From: an uncultured Hyphomonadaceae bacterium
GTDB lineage: Bacteria; Pseudomonadota; Alphaproteobacteria; Caulobacterales; Maricaulaceae
Direction: 5' to 3'
Length of the DNA stretch: 64,000 nucleotides
NCBI GenBank assembly: GCA_913058335.1
Contig: CAJXPX010000009.1
Span: forward strand, 90,415-154,414
This document shows positions 28,493 through 36,940 of the stretch, piece by piece. The notes below the pieces were generated by a model that saw nothing but the letters and a program-made list of their open reading frames with translations, was not told where the DNA came from and searched no databases. The translations under genes and the position numbers were made by a program. Position 1 is the first letter of the stretch. Every line of letters starts with the position of its first letter.

Positions 28493-29467
28493 TTATTTTA
28501 CGTCAGCTTTGGTCATAGATGAGACGAGCACGTCCCCTTCTGCTGATAGAGCGCTCACGGGAACGGCGCCGGCTTGGCCATCGAGATTTACGGCGCTGAT
28601 AACTCCGGCCTCTGTTGTTTCTATCCCGCTAATCGTGCCAAGTGATGCCCCGGATGTGGACATCACAGCCGTACCGACTGTGAGCATTCCATCCAAAGAT
28701 GTTGACGGTGCCGTTGCCTCTGCGCCAAGTTCTGAACTGCCTGAGTAACGCGCATCCGTAGAGTTCGACTGAACACCCACAGAAACGGGACTTGAGAGGC
28801 CAACGCCGATACTGGACGGGGCCTTCACGCCGATTGTTGAGTTTGCTTCTGCGTCGCCGGAAACACTGCCATCAACACCAGCCGCATTGCCGTCGGTATG
28901 GCTCTGAACCGTTTCGCCAGTCTCAATCAAGGTTTCGGACATAGCGTCGTTCTGAGCCTTGATTGAAGCAGCCGTTCTACCCGACGTTTTCGTTGCCGTG
29001 TTGGCGGTCGCGTCGCCCATTGTCTCAATACGTGCTTGACCCTCTGTCATAGTATCAAGCATTTCATCCCTCACAGCGCTGCCGTCAATCGCAGCGCCGA
29101 CTTGAGTGGTCTGGGAGGTGTCAGTTTGTGACGCGGCGTCAACGGCCATATCTGCGGTCGTGTCTGTCATAGCGTTTTCGCCAATTTCGCTCCGGGCGTC
29201 GCTCATAGCATCGCCTTTAACATTAACTTGATTGGAAACATCCGTTTGGTTTTCAATATCTGCCTTGGCTTTGGCCTTGCGCAGATCAGTTTCCTTTTCT
29301 AAACGAGTTTTGGACTGTAAATCTGTAGCAGTACGAGACGTTGCATCGACGGCGCCGCCAACTTGTCCTGTAAGGTTGCCCAACTGAGCTGTGGCAGGCG
29401 ATACAACGAAGAGGGAAGCAACGAGCGCAAAACCAGCTGCTCCCGATTTAAGTAATTCTTTTGACAT
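28493..29467 (-). CDS. secreted Ala/Thr/Asp-rich protein with C-terminal PRC-barrel-like segment
   Basis: A 324-residue protein with a clear signal peptide (residues 1-27, cut after SPATA). Residues about 30-200 are a low-complexity, hydrophilic, acidic region rich in Ala, Thr, Asp, Met and Gln, likely a coiled or extended stalk; 200-250 are Ser/Gly/Val-rich. The last ~65 residues (LTVGTAVMSTSGASLGTISGIE to VLVSSMTKADVK) resemble a PRC-barrel beta domain. No cysteine is seen. Function unknown; periplasmic or surface location is inferred. It lies alone with its own terminator, and the upstream intergenic region is long. Confidence 0.7.
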   Translation of the reverse strand: MSKELLKSGAAGFALVASLFVVSPATAQLGNLTGQVGGAVDATSRTATDLQSKTRLEKETDLRKAKAKADIENQTDVSNQVNVKGDAMSDARSEIGENAMTDTTADMAVDAASQTDTSQTTQVGAAIDGSAVRDEMLDTMTEGQARIETMGDATANTATKTSGRTAASIKAQNDAMSETLIETGETVQSHTDGNAAGVDGSVSGDAEANSTIGVKAPSSIGVGLSSPVSVGVQSNSTDARYSGSSELGAEATAPSTSLDGMLTVGTAVMSTSGASLGTISGIETTEAGVISAVNLDGQAGAVPVSALSAEGDVLVSSMTKADVK

Positions 29468-29699
29468 AATTATGTCCTTTCTTTTGCCCCGTGGATGACT
29501 TTACGGTTATGGCCCATCGGAGTTCCTGCCTAAGAGCGCTGAAATAAGGCCGCAATATGTCCCCAATATTTCAATTTGGACAGAATGGCGCGCGGCCTCA
29601 GCAAAATGACATTCTAGAAACCATCTCACACATTTGTGACGGGTTTGTTTAAAGACCCCCGCGCTAGCTTTTGCCATAAGAGCTCTTGCAAACGGGTTC

Positions 29700-29797
29700 T
29701 AGAATAGAAGCCCCGAATTGGACTGCCTCTCTCTCCCCTCGCAGTCCTATAGCCCCGTATGGCTGTCTTCGATATTTGGCCGTGCGGGGCTTTTGCT
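29700..29797 (+). ncRNA. candidate small RNA, two hairpins with CU-rich loop and terminator
   Basis: Hairpin 1 is GGACTGC / GCAGTCC (29720-29726 and 29741-29747) with a 14-nt pyrimidine loop CTCTCTCTCCCCTC, which could pair with purine-rich Shine-Dalgarno sequences. Hairpin 2 is a 13-bp stem AGCCCCGTATGGC / GCCGTGCGGGGCT (29751-29763 and 29779-29791) followed by TTTTG, an intrinsic terminator. The T-tract exists only on the plus strand. TAGAAT at 29700-29705 could be a -10 box, in which case transcription starts near 29712; I see no good -35. No Rfam family is recognised by eye. Confidence 0.45.
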
Positions 29798-29869
29798 TGT
29801 CTCGCGATCTGCTGTTTTTCGCCTGGTCTATTTATTTCGAAAATTTTATAAAAAATTTGCATCTTCGGC

Positions 29870-29898
29870 CTTGCGGACGGGTTGGCTCCCTCTCATAT
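29870..29898 (+). promoter_or_regulatory. RpoH (sigma-32) type promoter of groESL
   Basis: CTTG (29870-29873), an 18-bp spacer, then CTCATAT (29892-29898). This matches the alphaproteobacterial RpoH consensus CTTG-N17/18-CYTATNT closely. A start site near 29905 would put CIRCE at the very 5' end of the transcript. Confidence 0.6.
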
Positions 29899-29906
29899 GC
29901 GTGTCA

Positions 29907-29933
29907 CTGGCACTCTCCTTATGGGAGTGCTAA
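29907..29933. promoter_or_regulatory. CIRCE operator (HrcA binding site)
   Basis: CTGGCACTC-N9-GAGTGCTAA. The consensus is TTAGCACTC-N9-GAGTGCTAA, so 16 of 18 arm positions match with the correct spacer. It implies HrcA repression of groESL on top of the sigma-32-type promoter. Confidence 0.93.
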
Positions 29934-29966
29934 ACATTAACCCTGAGAAGATGAGAGAGTGAGACT

Positions 29967-30254
29967 ATGAAATTTCGTCCCCTCCACGACCGTGTGGTCG
30001 TCGAACGTGTCAAAGAAGACACAAAAACAACCGGCGGGATTATCATTCCTGATACCGCTACTGAAAAACCCTCCGAAGGCAAAGTTGTCGCAGTCGGCCC
30101 CGGCGCCCGCGGCGAAGACGGCAAAGTCGTTGCCCTTGATGTCAAAAAAGGCGATCGCGTCTTATTCGGCAAATGGGGCGGTACGGAAGTCAAGATCGAC
30201 GGCAAAGACCTGTTGATCATGAAAGAATCCGACATCATGGGTGTGATTGGTTAG
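29967..30254 (+). CDS. groES: co-chaperonin GroES
   Basis: A 95-residue Gro[19 protein letters not shown], the mobile loop [20 protein letters not shown] that docks on GroEL, and [26 protein letters not shown]. It forms the heptameric lid of the GroEL cage in the cytosol. First gene of the CIRCE/RpoH-controlled operon; groEL follows after 54 bp. Confidence 0.97.
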   Translation: MKFRPLHDRVVVERVKEDTKTTGGIIIPDTATEKPSEGKVVAVGPGARGEDGKVVALDVKKGDRVLFGKWGGTEVKIDGKDLLIMKESDIMGVIG

Positions 30255-30296
30255 TCCAACACGCCTTTTTTAATACCCAATTGTTCAATTCTCTAA

Positions 30297-31958
<1,662 letters not shown>

Positions 31959-31965
31959 GTGAGGG

Positions 31966-32010
31966 ATTTAATCCGCTCTGCGGATTAAATTAGGGCGGCA
32001 AAGCCGCCCT
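31966..32010. repeat. two adjacent perfect hairpins after groEL
   Basis: ATTTAATCCG / CGGATTAAAT with a CTCTG loop, then AGGGCGGC / GCCGCCCT with an AAA loop. Neither has a T-tract, so mRNA 3'-end protection is as likely as termination. Confidence 0.7.
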
Positions 32011-32013
32011 CCC

Positions 32014-32121
32014 GAACTTCTTTGAAATTTGCCCAAAGCAAATTTGCCAAAGCGTTCGCCTCACTCGCTGATCTCTCAGTCCGAGTATTTCGGAGGGTCA
32101 CCTGAAAAGGTGGCCCTTTTT
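32014..32121 (+). repeat. hairpin-ended repeat unit A
   Basis: A ~108-bp unit starting GAACTTC, with TTTGCCCAAAGCAAATTTGCC inside in near-inverted arrangement, and ending in a perfect terminator: GGGTCACCT / AGGTGGCCC with a GAAA tetraloop and TTTTT (32095-32121). It resembles unit B 149 bp further on. The hairpin is the likely groEL operon terminator. Confidence 0.6.
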
Positions 32122-32162
32122 ACGCAAATGCGCTCAACGCTAGGCCGATAAAATCGACCTCC

Positions 32163-32271
32163 GAAGTTTCTTGGAAAGTTTGCCAAAGCAAAATTGTCCA
32201 AGCATCGCATCTCTCGCCGACTTTCCAGTCTCGCGAAATATTATGAAGGCGGCTTTCGGGCCGCCTTTTTT
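32163..32271 (+). repeat. hairpin-ended repeat unit B
   Basis: A ~109-bp diverged copy of unit A (GAAGTTTC, TTTGCCAAAGCAAAATTG), again ending in an intrinsic terminator: AAGGCGGC / GCCGCCTT followed by T6 (32246-32271). Confidence 0.55.
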
Positions 32272-32288
32272 ATTGGTCAAAACTCCTT

Positions 32289-32482
32289 CCCCCGTTTACG
32301 GGTTTGAGCCAAAACGATATGAATTATCGTGGCGCGAATGGTCCCGCAAAGTGGGGATGGGGGGAGCGTATTACGCCAACCTCCATTTTATGTAGCTCCC
32401 CCCTCCGAGCCGCAGTCGCGGCCCACCCCTTTCACGTTGAAGGGTTATCAACCCTTCTTTGGCTCAAACCCGTAAACGGGGG
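32289..32482. repeat. 25-bp perfect inverted repeats enclosing 144 bp
   Basis: Arms at 32289-32313 and 32458-32482 are exact reverse complements (core GTTTACGGGTTTGAGCC). Inside the right end lies a further hairpin GAAGGGTT-ATC-AACCCTTC. The enclosed 144 bp has no open frame of note. It could be a non-autonomous mobile element remnant or a structured RNA; no flanking target duplication is evident. Confidence 0.65.
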
Positions 32483-32497
32483 GAGGAAATTACACCC

Positions 32498-32884
32498 CTA
32501 CCCCAACCCCGCCTTCAACCACGCCACCGCTTCGGCCCGCTCTTCAGGCTCATAAACATGAATTTCCAGCGCCGGCCAGAGCGCGCCTTCGACTTTGGCA
32601 AAAGTGCGGACAAACCCGCTCCGCGAAATAAGCGCGCATTTCTTCATGGATTTGGCCATTTGGAAAACTTCGCCTAACCGGCCAAACTCTTCTTTAAACG
32701 CGCCGAGGCTCGGAAAATCGAGTTTCTCCATCTCCATACACAGATTGAACTCCGCATGCTGCTCCGCCTGTGATTGTAGCCAATCCAGCGCCGTCTTCAT
32801 ATCCGCTTCGGATATTTTTCCGGTCACGGTCATAAAGGCAATACCGTCTTTAAAATCGAGTTGGGTGGTGCTCGTCTTGATCAT
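32498..32884 (-). CDS. SpoIIAA/STAS-like protein
   Basis: A 128-residue protein of the SpoIIAA-like (STAS-fold) family: DFKDGIAFMTVTGKISEADMKTALDWLQS, then FNLCMEMEKLDFPSLGAFKEEF and EIHVYEPEERAEAVAWLKAG, alternating strands and helices. These proteins are cytosolic; some are linked to membrane lipid binding, but the function is open. I take ATG 32884, which has GGAGAG upstream, instead of a start 23 codons earlier. It sits alone at the edge of the accessory segment. Confidence 0.75.
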   Translation of the reverse strand: MIKTSTTQLDFKDGIAFMTVTGKISEADMKTALDWLQSQAEQHAEFNLCMEMEKLDFPSLGAFKEEFGRLGEVFQMAKSMKKCALISRSGFVRTFAKVEGALWPALEIHVYEPEERAEAVAWLKAGLG

Positions 32885-32995
32885 GTTGTCTCTCCGTAAG
32901 TCGAAGGTGGGGAGAGATAGAATGATTTGAGGGGGTGTGGGGTTCCCATACAAGCATCTGAGCGGCGGAGATCGGAAAATTCCGTTGGCATAATA

Positions 32996-33025
32996 ATTAG
33001 GCGGCTTTCGGGCCGCTTTTTCGTG
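32996..33025 (+). terminator. orphan intrinsic terminator hairpin
   Basis: GCGGC-TTTCGG-GCCGC followed by TTTTT. It copies the loop and arms of the hairpin at 32246, yet no plus-strand gene precedes it. It may be the end of a lost gene at the left junction of the accessory segment. Confidence 0.6.
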
Positions 33026-33118
33026 GGCAGGTCAATTCTTGCTACAAAGTTGCTAATTGTGGTTCATGAGATAGGCTTTATTTAGTAGAATTTATAACCT
33101 CATCCAAATGAGTTAAAT

Positions 33119-34294
33119 ATGTCGATTAGATATTTAGAAAGTGCTGAGCATGTTAAGGCCACAGTGCAGAAATCTTTGAACCTAAACCTTTCGACGTCTA
33201 AAGCTTTGGATATCTCAAGCTGCATAATACAAGGCAATAGATTTTTTGAAGCAGCTATTGAAAGCCCAATGGTTATAAAACCCTTGCTGACTTTTTATGG
33301 AATGTCAGCACTTGCTAAAGCTGTCATCTTGGGCAGAAATAATAGGAATCTTGCTTCACTAAAGTCTTCACACGGTGTTTCCGACACGACTGAAAAGGGT
33401 AGCAAACTCGGTCAGATGACCGGGCGAATAAACCCTTCTGGTACACTAATCGAATTCAATGATGTTATTTCACAGCTAGATTGCTTTTCATATGAGACTA
33501 AGCAAAACAGATTTGACATCTTAACACCGACAGCTAACTCAAAAGCGATAGAAAATACAAAAATAAAAATTCATGATATCTGGTCACGATGCCCATCACT
33601 TGGAAATGATTACAAACAAATCTTCAATGCTAATCCGAATACAATTCACGTCTCCATTGATGTTGCATATAATTCTAATGATGAAAAAATAGTTACGGTA
33701 ACTCCTCCGAAAGGTACTGAAACGATTGATGATGTAAAAGCACTAACGGACTCATTGAGGTCTAAGCTTGGTTTTTTAAGTCAATTGTGTCTTGTCGAGA
33801 GCGATTCCAACGGAAGTTATACTACTTTAACTTTCTCGAATTTTTTACCCGATAGTGATGAATTTAATAGGCTGCTTGCTAAAAGTGAGATTGGACACTT
33901 CAAGTACGACCCATACCCAAAAAATTATTCTGACCTTTACCCACTAATAGAGATTAATGGAGTCGTACCCCCTATTTCTGGGGGAGTGAGCTTTTCTGAA
34001 CAAAAATATATTGAACCAATAGATGGAAAAATAATTTCAGAATGGACTCTGATGTATATTGGAGCCTTTTTACTATCCTCTTACTGCCGATATAGACCTA
34101 ATGATTGGACACATGCTACACAAAGCAGAATTAGCCAGACCAGAACATTGGATGATAAGGCCGTAGCTTTTATCGACTCCTTTCTAAAACGTATTCTAGG
34201 TGACTTCCCGCATTTTGTTACAAATGCAATGAATATGAAAATACCATCTGAAGGTAATTTGATAAAAAGACCCCATAGCAATTTTTGGTTATAA
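33119..34294 (+). CDS. YaaC-family protein
   Basis: A 391-residue protein matching the YaaC-like family in its two conserved blocks: near residues 51-75 VIKPLLTFYGMSALAKAVILG followed by the short SSHGVSD, and near 335-360 an aromatic-rich LSSYCRYRPNDW. The biochemical role of the family is unknown. The gene is visibly AT-richer than everything around it and lacks a clear ribosome site, both signs of recent acquisition. It converges on the DpnI-type gene with 2 bp between the stops. A defence or toxin role is possible from that company, but it is inference only. Confidence 0.7.
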   Translation: MSIRYLESAEHVKATVQKSLNLNLSTSKALDISSCIIQGNRFFEAAIESPMVIKPLLTFYGMSALAKAVILGRNNRNLASLKSSHGVSDTTEKGSKLGQMTGRINPSGTLIEFNDVISQLDCFSYETKQNRFDILTPTANSKAIENTKIKIHDIWSRCPSLGNDYKQIFNANPNTIHVSIDVAYNSNDEKIVTVTPPKGTETIDDVKALTDSLRSKLGFLSQLCLVESDSNGSYTTLTFSNFLPDSDEFNRLLAKSEIGHFKYDPYPKNYSDLYPLIEINGVVPPISGGVSFSEQKYIEPIDGKIISEWTLMYIGAFLLSSYCRYRPNDWTHATQSRISQTRTLDDKAVAFIDSFLKRILGDFPHFVTNAMNMKIPSEGNLIKRPHSNFWL

Positions 34295-34296
34295 GG

Positions 34297-35073
34297 CTAA
34301 ACAACCCGATACTCCCCCCGCCCCTTAAACTCCAATATCCCGGCATCACGTAACACTTGCAATTGCTGCCGTATCTTCGGTTTCACATTGTTGTTTTCGG
34401 GATGCAATTCACTCAAATAATTCTCGAATTTATAAACATCGGCCAGTGTAAAATCTGTCTGCCCGATATGCTCGACACAATTGAGCACATCCAGAACCCA
34501 ACCCTTTTTGTCCAAAGTTTTCCCACGGAGAAAACGCGTCTTGGCCCATTTATCCAGAACGCGGTCTTTGGGTTGGGCAATACGGTTTTCGACCAAGGAA
34601 ATTCGCCCGGCTTTTGGCACTTTATCAATTAGGATATTGCACCCGACCCATCCGGCGCGTCGCGCGGTCTCGGCCAGAGGTTTGCGGCGTTCAATCAGGT
34701 CGGTGACGAAAAACTGTTTCGGAATAACCGAAAGGTCCTGAACCATTCTATCCGCCATTGTGTAACGAAGTAGCATAAGGCTAGGTACGGTTTCACTTTG
34801 GAGGCGGGCCATCATAGTGGCATAGGCCCCATCGGTAATCTTTTTCCCGAATTTCCCCTTGGTTGATTTCAGCTCGTAATCTTCGGAACACAGCCCGCAG
34901 TAAAAATCGGCGACGGGTTTGTTATTGGTATAATCCGTGAGGGGCCGTTCCCCGCAAGATGGGCAATACATCTGGCGCAGGACCCAGCCTTCGGTCCAGA
35001 CACGCGCTTTTTGCGAGCCGCTCGTAAAGGCGGCCGCATCCTCACGCATTTCCCAATCAAACTCCCCTGTCAT
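34297..35073 (-). CDS. dpnI: DpnI-type methyl-directed restriction endonuclease
   Basis: A 258-residue homologue of DpnI (254 residues), the type IIM enzyme that cuts GATC only when adenine is methylated. The PD-(D/E)xK nuclease core shows Asp56 (VADFYC) and Glu67-Leu-Lys69 (YELKS); Cys37, Cys40, Cys59 and Cys62 form the zinc site; TINDG-like KKITDGAYATMM and RRAGWVGCNI are conserved. The C-terminal winged helix (KIRQQLQVLRDAGILEFKGRGEYR), which reads the methylated base, is nearly identical to DpnI. I start at ATG 35073, aligning with the DpnI N-terminus; a start at 35136 would run into a palindromic repeat. No methylase gene is nearby, as expected for this type. Confidence 0.93.
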   Translation of the reverse strand: MTGEFDWEMREDAAAFTSGSQKARVWTEGWVLRQMYCPSCGERPLTDYTNNKPVADFYCGLCSEDYELKSTKGKFGKKITDGAYATMMARLQSETVPSLMLLRYTMADRMVQDLSVIPKQFFVTDLIERRKPLAETARRAGWVGCNILIDKVPKAGRISLVENRIAQPKDRVLDKWAKTRFLRGKTLDKKGWVLDVLNCVEHIGQTDFTLADVYKFENYLSELHPENNNVKPKIRQQLQVLRDAGILEFKGRGEYRVV

Positions 35074-35133
35074 TGAAAGAGTGTTAGCTGAGTAGGCTTT
35101 AAGAGCAATTAAAAATAAAACTCTCAACCTCGT

Positions 35134-35156
35134 CATTACCGCACTTGATGCGGTAA
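35134..35156. repeat. short palindromic dispersed-type element
   Basis: ATTACCGCA-CTTGA-TGCGGTAAT, a perfect 9-bp stem within GTCATTACCGCAC...GCGGTAATCC. The GTCATT(A)CCGCAC edge recurs in the larger inverted repeat at 35850. Confidence 0.75.
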
Positions 35157-35398
35157 TCCATGCGGGTCTCTTGCCTAGAATGCGCTTTGTCCGAGTATGG
35201 AAACATTACCACTTGGATACCCGATTGCCCTCTAGGGTATGCTGAGCGCATGGCCGGATACTGACGGGTTAAGGTTAGAGAGGACAGAGATTAATCCGCA
35301 TTTATCCATTCAAAACCCTCAGTCGTTTCAATCCCTTATAAATAATCCAAGAGATAGATCCCCACTCCCCCATTTGCCCTTATCTTTAAAATTGTTCT

Positions 35399-35681
35399 CT
35401 CGGGCACAGGACAGGTGAGACGTCATCACTGGTTCGGGGGACGGCGAGGTTGAGCATCTGCCTGTTGACGCGGGCGGACTGTGCCGGGCCTGTTATAGTG
35501 TGTTTGCCTGCCGTACCGTGCAGTGTCGGGCTGAAATAAACCCGGTGAGCGCGACTGTCGGAAAAACAAGAGGCCGCTATAGCATCCAATCGCCGCCGCG
35601 GGGCTCGGGCCTTTGCGAAACGTTATCTATATTCGGTCTCCGGCAGGGGGCCGACCCCGCGGGCTGTCCTACATTTTTTGT
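35399..35681 (+). ncRNA. candidate structured RNA of unknown class
   Basis: The ends could pair through a 7-bp closing helix, AGGACAG (35408-35414) with CTGTCCT (35664-35670), followed by ATTTTTTG. Inside, CCGCGGGG / CCCCGCGG (35596-35603 and 35655-35662) makes a strong arm extended by CGG/CCG; CGGG / CCCG and GCCTGT / GCGGGC make smaller hairpins. A competing pair is GGCACAG / CTGTGCC (35403 and 35489). TAAAAT at 35387 could be a -10. I do not recognise RNase P, tmRNA, SRP or 6S signatures. Confidence 0.35.
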
Positions 35682-35715
35682 GGCAGGTTACCGCGCTCGA
35701 CCCCAGATGGCGAGT

Positions 35716-35832
35716 TGGACGAAAGGCGTGGGCGATGCGCAAATCAGACACTGTGGTTGCATCCTTACTAACCCCGCTTCGCGGTGCGTCGTTCGGATGG
35801 TGAGATGCCGAGGTGGACGAAAGGCGTGGGCG
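35716..35832. repeat. 19-bp direct repeats around a hairpin element
   Basis: TGGACGAAAGGCGTGGGCG occurs exactly at 35716-35734 and 35814-35832. Between them lies copy one of the 42-bp hairpin element (35759-35800). Confidence 0.85.
35759..35800. repeat. 42-bp hairpin element, copy 1
   Basis: Begins GCATCCTTACTAACCCCGCTT and ends CGTCGTTCGGATGG; the ends (CATCC/GGATG) and the middle (CCCCGC/GCGG) pair. Nearly identical to copy 2 at 36030. Confidence 0.85.
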
Positions 35833-35849
35833 GGTATACTTTTATTTCC

Positions 35850-35972
35850 TGTCATTCCGCACAAGGCCGATAGGCCGCAGATGCGGAAGGTCGAGAGGTT
35901 ATGAAGTTCACTGGCAGAGGCTCTCGATCTCTCGACCTTCCGCATCTCCGCTTCGCTCCGTGCGGAATGACA
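35850..35972. repeat. nested inverted-repeat element
   Basis: Outer 13-bp arms TGTCATTCCGCAC / GTGCGGAATGACA (35850-35862 and 35960-35972); inner 19-bp perfect arms (35879-35897 and 35929-35947, core GCGGAAGGTCGAGAG). The whole can fold into one long hairpin. It looks like a dispersed non-coding palindrome of the kind found in many alphaproteobacterial chromosomes. Confidence 0.85.
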
Positions 35973-36029
35973 AGCGCAGAAGGGCATGACGATTGAGGAG
36001 GGAATTGGCTTGCAATTGAGAGGTCGGCT

Positions 36030-36071
36030 GCATCCTTACTAACCCCGCTTTGCGGGGCGTCGTTCGGATGG
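36030..36071. repeat. 42-bp hairpin element, copy 2
   Basis: Same as copy 1 except for a few bases, with a better-paired centre (CCCCGC-TTT-GCGGGG). It ends about 55 bp before the DUF6065 gene. Confidence 0.85.
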
Positions 36072-36127
36072 GTTGTTGACATCCCCTCTCGAAATGGTCT
36101 GATACGGGTAGAGACAAAGGACGGATT

Positions 36128-36880
36128 ATGAGCGAGTTATTTCTGGATTGTTACAAGATCATGGACCCGGCACCGGAGATTATTGCCGCGCGGTCTCGGC
36201 GGGCGTGGATGGACGGCTTTACCGATCGCCATGCCTATCGCTGTCTGCCTTTGACTATGGCTAATTCGACCGGGTGGGAAATGCTTTGTCCGTTTGATGT
36301 AACGTTGGAATGGGACGGCGGCCCGACCGCCGACGCGCTCAAGGTGACGGGGAATGTGCCCGACGACATGGTGAAGGGCTTTGCTCTGTCTCATTTTACT
36401 CTGGGAATTATCACCTTTTATACGGGGCACCTCTTTCGCACGCCGCCGGGCTGGGGCGTGTGGTGCAGCGGGCCGCCCAATCAGCCGAAACACAGCATCT
36501 CTCCGCTTTCGGCTTTGGTCGAGACGGATTGGCTGCCTTACCCCTTTACGATGAATTGGCAAATGACCGCACCGGGGCGGGTGAGCTTTAAAAAAGGGGA
36601 GGCGTTTTGTTTTATTACCATGATGCCCCATCACGAGCTCGAAGCCGTTCAGCCTCGGATCAAGGATATGGAAAAGGACCTCAAGCTGAAACGCGATTAT
36701 GAGGATTGGCGGACATCGCGCACGGAATTTCTCGCCCGTCTGGAAAAGCGCGAAGGCAAGGCCGTCGCCGAGAAGTGGCAGCGGCTTTATATGCGTGGGC
36801 AAATGGCGAGCGGCGAGGCCGGGCCGGAAAGCCATATCACGAAACGACGCTTGAAAATGCCCAAGCCTGAAGGGGAATAG
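36128..36880 (+). CDS. DUF6065 family protein
   Basis: A 250-residue cytosolic protein of a conserved proteobacterial family of unknown function. The block RRAWMDGFTDRHAYRCLPLTMANSTGWEMLCP near residues 24-56 is the family hallmark, followed by LEWDGG, PPGWGVWCSGPPN and FTMNWQMTAPG. The C-terminal third is helical and charged. AAAGGACG precedes the ATG at good spacing. Base composition matches the chromosome, so this gene marks the right edge of the accessory segment. Confidence 0.78.
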   Translation: MSELFLDCYKIMDPAPEIIAARSRRAWMDGFTDRHAYRCLPLTMANSTGWEMLCPFDVTLEWDGGPTADALKVTGNVPDDMVKGFALSHFTLGIITFYTGHLFRTPPGWGVWCSGPPNQPKHSISPLSALVETDWLPYPFTMNWQMTAPGRVSFKKGEAFCFITMMPHHELEAVQPRIKDMEKDLKLKRDYEDWRTSRTEFLARLEKREGKAVAEKWQRLYMRGQMASGEAGPESHITKRRLKMPKPEGE

Positions 36881-36890
36881 GGGGAAAGAA

Positions 36891-36918
36891 AAAGCCGGAC
36901 GTTTTGACGCCCGGCTTT
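36891..36918. terminator. bidirectional terminator between DUF6065 gene and putP
   Basis: AAAGCCGG(A)CG / CG(C)CCGGCTTT around a TTTTGA loop, between convergent genes. Confidence 0.75.
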
Positions 36919-36940
36919 GAAGTTTTAGCGTGGGAAAGAG

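Larger units (their letters stand above)
29468..29966. other. groES upstream region with candidate sRNA and heat-shock control elements
   Basis: About 500 bp without a protein gene. It holds a two-hairpin candidate sRNA, an RpoH-type promoter and a CIRCE operator, each listed separately. The part from 29468 to about 29690 should contain the promoter of the reverse-strand secreted protein; nothing else is recognisable there. Confidence 0.6.
31959..32497. other. intergenic repeat region downstream of groEL
   Basis: About 540 bp with no gene. It holds several hairpins (31966-31990, 31992-32010), two diverged ~108-bp units each ending in a terminator, and a pair of 25-bp inverted repeats, all listed separately. 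Confidence 0.7.
35074..36127. other. 1-kb non-coding segment behind the DpnI gene
   Basis: About 1,050 bp with no gene I can support. In order: a short palindrome (35134-35156), a GC-rich structured block (about 35399-35680), then nested inverted and direct repeats (35716-36071). Frames of up to 134 codons here look like chance in repetitive GC-rich DNA. Confidence 0.7.

Noticed and set aside
35399..35681. Permuted tmRNA, RNase P or SRP RNA
   Set aside because: No tag frame, T-arm/CCA end, GAAAGTCCGG core or SRP tetraloop motif could be found, so the block is left as unknown.
35500..35904. 134-codon frame and overlapping reverse frames in the non-coding segment
   Set aside because: The frame runs through direct repeats and hairpins, has Cys/Arg-rich chance composition and no ribosome site.
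32498..36127. Prophage or integrative element
   Set aside because: No integrase, transposase, tRNA junction or structural gene; only a small accessory segment is supported.
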